From Lentinus brumalis (taxonomy: Eukaryota > Basidiomycota > Agaricomycetes > Polyporales > Polyporaceae), in the NCBI GenBank assembly GCA_001792895.1, contig MARA01000011.1:1-64000 (forward strand): a stretch of DNA of 64,000 bases. The letters run 5' to 3'. The notes beneath the pieces are model-generated. The model was not told the DNA's origin, ran no database searches, and saw only the letters and a program-made list of their open reading frames with translations. Positions 55,101 to 64,000 of the stretch are shown piece by piece. Positions within the stretch are counted from its first letter, which is position 1; each line of letters begins with the position of its first letter. Both the position numbers and the translations under genes were made by a program.

Positions 55101-58100
55101 TCGAACGTTTGTACCGGGGATATATGCGCTCAGGAAGGTTCAACTTGCAGGTAGTTCTCAGCCACAGGACGAGGACATGATGATAGAGCGGAGCGCCGTG
55201 ACAACTGCTACCGCCCCGAGACGGAGTGGATGGGAGGTGGAAGGACGGCGGCGCCTCTCCGATCGTACCCAGGCGAGCTAACTGCTGGCGCTATGCGGAC
55301 CGTCGTGATCGTATGTTCGGCGAGAGAAGATCACGCGGAAGCGGCGGAACTGGCATGCGAAAGACATACGAAAAGGGTCCTCCTTTGCGGCGCTCCGTCT
55401 GGGCACGAGTGGTTATGTTCTTGTACTTCGGATATGCGGTCCTCGATCGCCTCGAGGGAAGCGCCTCTCTAGCAGGACGGGAAGTCAGTCCCTTGCAGGA
55501 AAGCATCTCGTGCCCGAGTCGCCCATTTCAGAGCGGTGCCACGGTGAATAGACGCATATGCATGTGCGCACCTTCTCCAAAGTTGCGCTCCTACAAACGT
55601 GCATGTATCGAAAGACCACTGGAGCCTAGTGAACGATGCCCCCTGCGCACAAACACTCCGTGTTTCAGCAAGAATGATGACCGCTATCAGGATTTCATCA
55701 CTGCATCGCACCTTCTGCCGTTATACCGTGCGCTGAGCAATTTTGAAGGTTGATAGTCCGGTACAACATGTTCCCTTGTTCCCCGCTCGGCCTCCTGTTC
55801 AGATTGTCCCCTCCTCCTGCAACCTGTGCCGGGAGCGCTCCGCCAGTACTGACTCCGCGAGCGGCACTCAAACGAACGCAGCAGCTGCGGCGAGACGACG
55901 GACATAGAAAACGTGTGGCCACGCCATGTGGGACGGACGAGCATCCGTTACGCCGAGCTTCTGAGAACACGCCATGAGAAATGCGTCCGGTGAGCACACA
56001 GATAAGGACCCGTCGACACACCAACGCGCGGGAAGAGAACGGAGCACTGAGTGCTGAGTGCCCGTCCGCTCGATGCCAGTTCATTCTCGCCGCACAGTGA
56101 CGTGGAAGGCGCATCATTTCCTTCAGACTCTGTGAACTTGCGAGAGCGATCAGAAGCAGTCAGTCTCTCGTTCGAGAACAAAGGGATGCCCTGCAAGCAG
56201 CAAGCAGTATCGGCCACGAACTTCCTGTATGCATCGTGTCTCGTGACGAGTCGCCGCTCGTGGTCACTTGCGAGTCGATGGACCTTCGAGAGAGGCCGGG
56301 GTCAGTAAGTACCAGCGGTACGCAACGCGGCTTCCTGTTCCGCACGTCAATGAAGCTTGAGAAGGTCCAATTCCCGGTGTTACCTTGCCCCTCTCCACGG
56401 CCTGCAGAGCCATATACACGGGATCAGCGTCGTTCCCAGGTGCTACGATCCGGGTGGTAGACGCGGAGAGAGAGAAAGAGGGAACTTACAACGAAGCTGC
56501 AAGCTGCAAGGTGCGATGCTCTGGCAGCGCTCTCGCTGCATGCAGGGCGTGGGCGCTCTTCTCGAGGAGGCAGGATTGGTCAATGGTCACGGCGGAGCAC
56601 CTAATTCTGTCGGAGTAGCGGAGAGCGCGCGTGCAGTCGGAGCCGACGAATCCCATCTCCGCACCCGTCCAGCGTTACCGCTGCACCTCCGCCCTGATTG
56701 CACTACACCCGAGGACCCCTCAAGTCGCCGGCCGGGCGTCGTCGCAATGGTGATCAGACGCAGACATAGACGTTAGCCGTCGGGCTCTCCATTGGCCAGC
56801 GCACGGCAGGGCCCCCGGCGCTGTGGGAATGCTTGCGGGGTGCGCCTGCAGGAGCGAGCCTCGGATGCTGCAAATGGTCATCGCGACGTCCCGGCAGAAG
56901 ATGGGGGCTGGGGAGAATCGCAACTTACCAAATGGTCCGAGGCGGACGCAGTGCGGGGGCCTCCCTCCGCCGAGGCCCGACGTCCACGACGGTTCCCACT
57001 GGTGCAACCAACGTTTTGTGCGGCGCCCATTGACAGCCAACAATGGGCTGCGAACGTGGCCTGGGCAAGTGGCAGTTGTATATCGGGCTGCGAGAACATC
57101 AGAAGCCGCGAAGGTGCTCATGACAAGTGACAAGGCCCTTTCCGGAACTATGGCTGGAGAAGCGACGCGAGAAGACGATGCGGATGTGGACTGGTGCGCA
57201 TGTTCGGAGGTGCCCAAAGACCATAACGCGACGCTGGTGAGGAGCCAGCACCCTCAAGTACCTTCGCAGAAAACTGATGGGCATCGGAAGGGACGTGGGC
57301 GCGCCTGCTGCTAGGAAAGTGCTATCCACCATACCAGCGGAGTTGGTCAATGCGGCGTGGGCGGCGATGCAGAGAGCTCGAGATAGCACTGCGGCTCCTG
57401 CAACCTGCCGCTGTGAATCGTCTTCGCCCGGATGAGCAGCCGTGTAAGGATATATTGCTGGACGTCGCCATTCGTCGGAAGTGGGGCACAATTAGGTCCT
57501 CCATCGCCAAGGCAGCGCAATACGGTAGTGCTTTTGCATCCCCGCTGGCCAACGGGCCTCGGCCTGACAAAACGAGACTTATTAGCTATATATCAGCCCT
57601 GGAACCTAGCCCTGAGCTACTCACCGGAGTACCACACAGCGGAAACCGGAAGACCCCAGCGACCCGGTATTGCTTGCGAGGAGCAGTGGCACAAGGGGTG
57701 ACGACGACGGCCCGAGCGCTAGTGCGAAGCCGAGAGACCGAGGAAGAGAACGGAGCCGGGACGTAAGATACCCAGAACGTAGTGCGAGCTACTCTCGCAG
57801 CGTAACCTGTCACCCAGCGACGGCGAACTTGTGTCATCTCGCTTCCCGCGGACCACAAAGTGAGGTACGAGTATCTGGATGCGAACGTCGCACCAGCGAC
57901 CAGTCTGTGCTGACAACCCCCAGACGCGAAGCTCGAGGAAAGGGACTCGGAGAGGCGGAGCGTCTCCCGCGGGAAACTGGAAGAGGCGGACTCGTCGTTC
58001 GGTTGGCGTATCGTCGGGTCGGCTGCGAAACGGTCAGATGGGCCCCGCGGATGCTGCGCACACCTGCGCACGTTCGCCGACGCGGTCCGCATAAGCGTCC

Positions 58101-59533
58101 TCGACGAGCGGGACCCGACCAGGACGACGGGAGCTTGTCGGGAGCGAGCCTGCGTAGCATGTGGCACTATGCCGTTGTGGCGCATCCGAGCTGCCCACTC
58201 GTGGCGAGTACACGTACAAACTCCTCCACCGGGCTGTGCACGGGCGTGGCTCTGCGACCTCGCAACCTTCGCCGCTGTCCAACACCGCGCCAGTGAAAGA
58301 CCTGCCGATGAGAGAGGGAAAAGGCTGATGTCATTGTGAGACCCATGAGAACGGAGGGGAGTGAGGACGCACTCGCGGCGATGCATCGACGACAGGGAAG
58401 GCTGCAAAGAACGCGAACCTGCGTCGCGGGGCTTACGCGAAGCTCGAGGGTGTGTACGCTGCCCCCACGCGAAGACCGGAAGTTGAGCTCATGCTGTCAC
58501 TGTCACCCGGGACGTCGACTTAGAGTGTACCTGAGCTCGATATGTCGCCCCGGCCCACCACTAGTTCTAGTGACGCGGTGAACATCACCGCCGACGCAGG
58601 CGCGAACCTCGAAGATGCACGCCCGTACGTACGGTGCCCAGTACGCTCGCAAAGTGGGCGCGATGGGTCACCTTCCGGTCAATGTTGTCCTGGTCCAGGC
58701 CATTGGCAATGCGCATATGAGTGATACAGGCGTCGGTTACCTGCGAATTCTTAGATCCCCGTCCCTCTCGTCTATCACCGCCTCTCCTCCCGCGATGCAC
58801 GAGTGTCTAGCCGGCGTGACAGACAGGCTCAGCCACGGGTGGACCTGCAGCCGTATGCGAGCTGAGATGTCACCGCCGCTCCGTCACATCCTAGGTGAGT
58901 TCCTAGCACGGACGTCGGAGGGTGCTGCGCCGGGCACGCTGAGGACGTACGGCATGAGGCATGCGTGCATTGCGACAAATGAGGAGAATGCTGACCTTGA
59001 ACGGCGCGCCGACATCGTTGCCGACGCGATTTCGGGCGCGGCGAGCGACCCGTAGCATGACGCAGCGCCGAGGCGGGAAACGGAGGAGAGGACTGCGAGC
59101 TCAGTACAAGTCTCGTATTCGAGACGTAATGGTTGCGAAATTCAGACCGAGCATATAAGTAAGCAGGATGAAACCCCGCTTGCCGCAAGCCGCTAACAAT
59201 TAAGGAACGTCCGTGGAGCGAGCTGTCCCGAGCGGGGAGCGGTATGAACGACGGGCAGCGTCGACGAGGGACGGGGAGCGCGGGCTGAGGCTGAGCGTCC
59301 GGGAGAAGACAGGGCAGCTGGGCTGAGGCAACGCCCGGCCTGTGTGGTTCGTTGTGGTTGAAGCGAGGAGTCAGCAAACGAGGTGGCCGCGACGGCGATC
59401 TGGGGATCTCGCGGAAAACACCGTGAGAAGGTGCGCGGGAGGTGTTTGTACCAATGTGCGTGCCAATGAGTTGCGTTCGCGGGGATCCAGCTGATCTTCT
59501 CGGGGGGCAGACGCAGAAACCCTTAGCTGGAGT
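52193..59533. other. Gene desert of about 7.3 kb
   Basis: Many ORFs up to about 270 codons on both strands, but none has a recognisable domain, consistent intron signals or plausible composition, and the two strands look equally random. No transposon domain, LTR pair or RNA gene was recognised. An 18-bp perfect palindrome, GAACCATACGTATGGTTC, lies at 52551-52568. This is unusual against the compact gene spacing from 21.9 to 52.2 kb. Confidence 0.55.
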
Positions 59534-60408
59534 TCATGTTTCGACACTTTCGTCGACAACATATCCTGAGGATCGCGTCGTGGGCGTCCTGTGGTCCGCG
59601 TCTAGGATACTCGTGCGCACACAAACGTTCCTGCCGGCGATGTTGCGAAGGGTCTGGCGCGGGTGCAGATAGGAGAACCGTGCATGAGCCGTGCGGGCGA
59701 TGGTGAAGAGCTTTCTGAGTCGGCTCGGAGGAGAACAGAAGGCATCAGCAGGCTTGGGTGGCAGAGCGGGAGCAGGCGAAGAATATTCAATATTCAATGA
59801 CCGAGGCGCAGGTGGCGGTGTCGTTATTACCTGTGTCGGAGTTTGAGAACGGTGGGGACCGGAAGCGTTGATAGAGGAGGACCGGGTGAGAGGAACAGAG
59901 TTACAGGGTGCAATATGGGCAGGGTGCCGCCGCCGTACCGGGGCGATATTTTGGAGGCCAGTGGGGCCCAAGAGGACGGTGTGCAGGGTCTGTGCAGACT
60001 AAATGTGGTTGGATATTGACGGCGCAGCGCGCAACCGCTGCTGGCGGCAGGATGAGGGGCGGGCGGCAGATATGACAGCGACTGAATGACGACAGAGGCA
60101 GCTCGCGTGGGGCGAGGCACGGTTACGAGAACGCAAGAAGAGCAGCAAGGTCCGAGCAGGGGTTCGCAGGAGACATGCGTGGGGAGGGCACGGCGGAGAA
60201 GACGTCGAGGACGGGGCGGGCGAGTGGGAGAGACGGCCGGGAGAAGCCAAGAATAGCGTGATGGACGTCCGAAAGCAGCGACGGGGACTTGCTGGCGGTC
60301 ACTGTGAGCGTCGGAGCGGGGTTTGCGAGCGCAGCGGGCGTCGAACGCACCCCGCTGGCCTGCCTTTCGCGGACGAGGCGATCAAGATCCCGGGTCACGC
60401 GTGACACG
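59534..60408 (-). CDS. Possible minus-strand gene fragment, uncertain
   Basis: Two stretches look coding-like on the minus strand: 60408-60123 (RDLDRLVRERQASGVRSTP, SLLSDVHHAILGF) and about 59900-59534 (PAPALPPKPADAFCSPPSR, LHPRQTLRNIAGRNV). They are in different frames and have no ATG that I can defend. It would be divergent from the F-box-like gene at 60551. It may be a real gene with introns or chance. Confidence 0.25.
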
Positions 60409-60550
60409 GTGTCCGACGCAGGCCCAGCGTGTCACTCCGGAGTCGCGTCCAGCTTGTCTTCTTCTCTCCGCTGCCTCTAGACGCCACCGTAGCCCGATAA
60501 AAGTGTCCCAGAGCCATGTCCGCCCTCACCCGCCCCGCATAGCCCCGCCC

Positions 60551-62927
60551 ATGGCGTCCTACCCCCAGCACGCCTCCCCCTTCTGCGCCCGCCTCCCCCC
60601 CGACGTCATCCTCGCCGTCGCATTCCACCTCGCCACCGTCGAGCCCCTCGGCCCCCGCGGCACCTCCCCGCCCTCCTCCTCACATGCAGGTACATTGCCG
60701 ACATCCTCGACACCCACCGCAAGGCCCTCTACGCGCGCATCTTCCGCGCGACCTACGACACCGGCGCCGCCCTCCGCAGGCTTGGCCACACCACACTCAC
60801 AAACTCTGCTCTCGCCTTCCAGCTCGTCAAGCAGACCCGTGCGCTGAAGCGCCTCAGGCATGGCTCCCTCGACTCCGACAACCTCCTCAGCGACCTCTGG
60901 ACCGCGTACCTCATGTTCCTCGAGAACGACGGCCGCAACTACCGCCATCTCATGCACTACGCGCGCGTCGACTCCCTCGTAGACCGCTTCATGGAGACCC
61001 GCTTGTGGGCACGCCGTATGCATGCCGGGACCGGTTGGCCGCTGGACATCACGCCAAATGCGCTCGTCGTATGGATGCTGTGGTTTACAATGACACCAGG
61101 TGCGTCATACCCCTACATGGGTCTAGTCCCCACCGGACATAGCTCGTCTTTCGCAGAGCGTCTCCAAGCCATGGTCCCAGACCAGCGTACACGCTTCATG
61201 GACCTTCTCCGCCCCTTTGCCATCGCGTCTCTCCAGTACTCTCCCTTCTACGCGCCCGACAATCACTTCGACTTCCCCATCCACGGCTCCCTCCGCGATA
61301 ACAACCAGTTCCCGGAAGGAAGTGCCTTCGCGAACTTCCCTCAGTACCGCGAGCCCTCGATGGTCATGGAACGGGTGATCCACTATGGCCAGCAGCTGAC
61401 TATCATGTCGCCGTCGGTCGGCCTCGGAGGGAAACTGACCTTCCTCATGCTTGCAGAAGCCGTCCCGTACGACCCTCCCTCCGTCCTCCCGATCGATCGT
61501 CTCCACGCGGACCCTGCGGACGGCGTCCGTCCCACGCAGGCGGACTTCATCGAGTGGGCGTCGATCCGCGGCGTCCAACTCTATGAGCCTTCTCCAGACG
61601 CCCACCCCTCCGAGGAACAACGCCTCGAGGACGCGTGCTCGGGGCGCAAGCAGCTCGCCTCGGCTAGCTCCCGGTTCGACAACGACTGGAATCGACTCAC
61701 TGGCTGCGTCGACCCGTACCGCGATCTCCCGCCCAAGGGCGTGGTGTACACGTTTGGCTCCATTGCGGGCATGTTTGCCGGGCGAATGCAGGTATGCCGT
61801 TCTACGTGATCGTCTCCGCCCCACAAGCTCTAACTTTCCGCCTCAGATTCCCGAGTTCTTCAAGTACCGCGACCTGATCAACGCGCCGAACATGCCCGAG
61901 CTTGCAGACTTTCCATCGCTAGCGGAGGTCCCCGTGTACGTCCTGTTTCGCGAGCATCACTGCGTTTCTCCGACCGTGCCAGTTCCTACCGGCGGGACTC
62001 GGCCTGGCTTCGACGACGGCGTCCTTAATGCCTACCTGCCGAAAACGTTCGACTGTCAGCATGTGGGCAATCAGCTCCGTATCACCATCCCCGGCGTGCT
62101 TAACCAGCCCGCTCGGTACGAGGACTACGTCGAGGGTAAGCCAAGTCCTCATGACCCCTCGAAGTGTCGAGCATGCATGATGCACGCCTACCGTGAAGAG
62201 GTCGAGCTTCGTGAGCGCGTTGCGGCTCGCACCAAGGCCGCGGAGATGGAGCTCGATGAGACGGATGATGTCGTCGAGGATGATGAGGACGAAGCCATGG
62301 ACGACGACTCGGCTCCTCGGGAACGTCGCGACAGTGTCGCATCTCAGGGCTCGCACTTTTCCTACTTCTACGGCGACTTGAACGACCCCGAGAACGTCCT
62401 ACGCTCTCGCGACATGATGCTCGAGCACGACCCGGACACGGAGGCGCTGCTCGAGGAGATGATGTCTGACGGCCTTTCGGACTACTATGAAGACGATCCG
62501 TTCACGAGGGACTGCACCGGCGTCCAGGACATCATCATCACTGGGGAGGTACGTTCGTCCTCATGATGCATGCGTGTATGCTTGGTGTTGACGTCTTCAC
62601 GGCATGCAGACGCTTCCTCGTCACGGCGAAGCCTGGCACCACTACCGCTTCTACGGCCGCGTGCGCCAGTGGGACGGGCTGATTGTCCTCGTCCGCGTGC
62701 CCACGCACTTCCCTGGCGCGGGGAAGACGATATTCCGCGGCTACGTGGTCGGGAACCGCAACTTTGTCGGCTCCTGGCGGTCGTACGCGGACAACATCGA
62801 GGCCATCCCCGTCGAGGGCCCGTTCGCGCTCAGCCGCATCGAGGAGCGCGCTGCGTCGTCCGCCGCTGCGCCCCGCCTTCCTGCCCCGGCGTCGACTGAC
62901 GCCCCGGCCCCAGTCGAGAGCTTGTGA
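60551..62927 (+). CDS. F-box-like Agaricomycete protein, three exons
   Basis: Exons 60551-61791, 61847-62548 and 62610-62927. The N-terminus (FCARLPPDVILAVAFHLA, then LLLTCRYIADIL) matches the F-box-like start of a large Agaricomycete family. The frame breaks at CCCCC 60652-60656; adding one C gives 1242 nt for exon 1 and a 753-aa protein. The body has no enzyme motif I recognise. An acidic stretch (DETDDVVEDDEDEAMDDD) and CRACMMHAYREEVELRER lie in exon 2, and exon 3 ends in a WHHYRFYGRVRQWDGLIVLV region. F-box proteins link substrates to SCF ubiquitin ligases; the target is unknown. Confidence 0.85.
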
Positions 62928-63601
62928 CCGCTGACTTGGTTTTCAGATCTTTGCCGGCTGCTACTTACGATCCCTCTACTTATGTACTCGTACGTCTACG
63001 ACATGTTTTCTGGTTTGGGCTGAACTCTCTCCCTGTCCATGCATCGTGTTCTGGGCATCGCATCGCTATCATAACTTACTAGGTGTATTCTATCTCGCAT
63101 CTCACGTCTCACGTCTCACGTCTCGCAACTGTCTCAAGATCCCCGCGCTACTAGCTAGTACTCATACCTCCCCCTCACCACGACGCACTCGGACAGAAAT
63201 CAGCATCACTATATAGACTCGGCCGCTCTCTGGCTACGATACGTATACGTGTACTCGCACCGCATTTCGATACCCTGTTCACCTCCTCCCTCCTACCTGC
63301 TGGCTGCCCCCTCCTGCTCCCCCCTCAATCTCAAGCTTCAAGCACCACTCACCTCGCACTGCTTGTGTCGGAGGTGCTGACAAATGTTGACGCGCTGTTT
63401 TACTGTTACTGTTTACTTACTGTACGCACTGACATGTCATATGCACGCCGCATGCACCCGCAACTTTCATTTCCGGACACTCCACGGGACCACACAGTGC
63501 ATCGCCATGGGCTCGTACTTACTTGTACTTGTGTTTGTTCGATGTTTGTCAACGTTGTTTGGCAGTGGGCACTGGCAGGTCCCGTGCGGGGGACCGACTG
63601 A
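62928..63601. other. Intergenic region with a short 7-mer repeat
   Basis: No credible gene. A CTCACGT 7-mer is repeated three times near 63100-63122. Mostly pyrimidine-rich 3' flank of the F-box-like gene. Confidence 0.6.
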
Positions 63602-63919
63602 TCACTGATGCGCTCTCCCGCGAGTCGCGACGTCCGCAGGGTGCGCGACCGTGACGCCCTGGACCAGCTGGACCTGGACCTGGACCTGGACCTGGACGGG
63701 CTTCGTGATGCGCCGTTTTGCTGGCGAGCCGGTCGACGTTCGCGAATCGCGAGGCGTTATCGGATGCGCCGGGACGTCGTCTTCTGGGGCTTCGCCGCTG
63801 CTTCGAGAATCGGCGTCGACTGGAATCCCGCGTTGATGGCCATGGGGTGTGCACACGTACGGGCTGTCAGCGAGGTTCGCGGCAGACGTTCGTCCTTTCC
63901 TGTCAGATGGTGCGGTCAA
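63602..63919 (-). CDS. Probable 3' end of a minus-strand gene cut by the window edge
   Basis: An open frame of about 105 codons with even codon use (VDADSRSSGEAPEDDVPAHP, ITPRDSRTSTGSPAKRRITK) ends at 63602. It contains a Val-Gln repeat (five VQ in a row) from a GGACCT-type tandem hexamer. No ATG lies in frame, so the start would be in an upstream exon near or beyond the window end. Function unknown. Confidence 0.4.
   Translation of the reverse strand: MTAPSDRKGRTSAANLADSPYVCTPHGHQRGIPVDADSRSSGEAPEDDVPAHPITPRDSRTSTGSPAKRRITKPVQVQVQVQVQLVQGVTVAHPADVATRGRAHQ
63666..63696. repeat. Hexanucleotide tandem repeat (CTGGAC)n
   Basis: About five copies of a 6-bp unit; on the minus strand it codes a Val-Gln dipeptide repeat inside the ORF at 63602-63919. 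Confidence 0.85.
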
Positions 63920-64000
63920 CGTATTACTATGGATGCACAGCAGCGCTCAAGTATAGTACATCCACCCACCCATCTGGTGGTTCTAACTTCTGAACTGGAT

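Noticed and set aside
57586..58407. 273-codon minus-strand frame in the gene desert
   Set aside because: Ser/Arg/Cys composition looks random, and equally long frames overlap it on the + strand.
61123..61824. 233-codon minus-strand frame
   Set aside because: Opposite the well-supported F-box-like gene; no domain or intron signals.
1..64000. CRISPR arrays, bacterial operons, tRNA or rRNA genes
   Set aside because: No regular short repeats with spacers, no Shine-Dalgarno-linked ORFs, and no tRNA B-box or rRNA sequence was recognised by eye; a covariance-model scan was not possible.

Overview
The window looks like nuclear DNA of a basidiomycete fungus, most likely an Agaricomycete and perhaps a polypore (order not proven). 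The signs are GC-rich genes with many introns of about 45-65 nt (GTRNGT donors, CTRAC-type branch sites), single-copy eukaryotic genes (SMC4, RSA4/NLE1, SRP14, MET1-type siroheme synthase), and an Agaricomycete-style F-box-like gene. No prokaryotic features were seen.

Left part (1-20940) is a nest of three LTR retrotransposons. Element A (+ strand, 1 to about 9235, 5' end outside the window) is a Ty3/gypsy element. It has protease, RT, RNase H and integrase, then an antisense module of two intron-containing genes, one with a Gal4-type Zn2Cys6 cluster, and then a 3' LTR. The antisense module lies between two near-identical 'hairpin + polypurine tract' blocks whose stems covary. Element B (- strand, 20940 down to 9236) is a chromovirus with Gag, PR, RT-RH, IN and a chromodomain, followed by an extra ORF that is cut off exactly where element A's LTR begins. 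Element C (+ strand, 18300-20701) is a complete 2.4 kb non-coding LTR element with a GCACA target-site duplication. It sits inside the LTR of element B and carries a primer-binding site complementary to its own LTR (Tf1-like self-priming).

Middle part (21.9-52.2 kb) is compact host sequence: NRAMP metal transporter (-), a Cys-containing orphan (-), a Cak1/Csk1-like kinase (+), condensin SMC4 (-), ribosome-assembly WD40 protein RSA4/NLE1 (-), siroheme synthase MET1 (-), SRP14 (-) divergent from a DUF726 hydrolase (+), a small conserved fungal protein (+), a TetX-like FAD monooxygenase (-), a secreted S10 carboxypeptidase (+) and a coiled-coil protein (+).

Right part is a gene desert of about 7.3 kb (52.2-59.5 kb), then a large F-box-like gene (60.5-62.9 kb) and probably the tail of another minus-strand gene at the window edge.

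One theme runs through the window. Every frame break I could place with confidence, in eight host genes and in two retrotransposons, is repaired by restoring one base to a G or C run. In several cases (SMC4 exon 3, the monooxygenase, the F-box first exon, the element B extra ORF) the missing base is confirmed by length modulo 3. This points to consensus under-calling of G/C runs rather than decay, so the 'broken' genes should be treated as probably intact.
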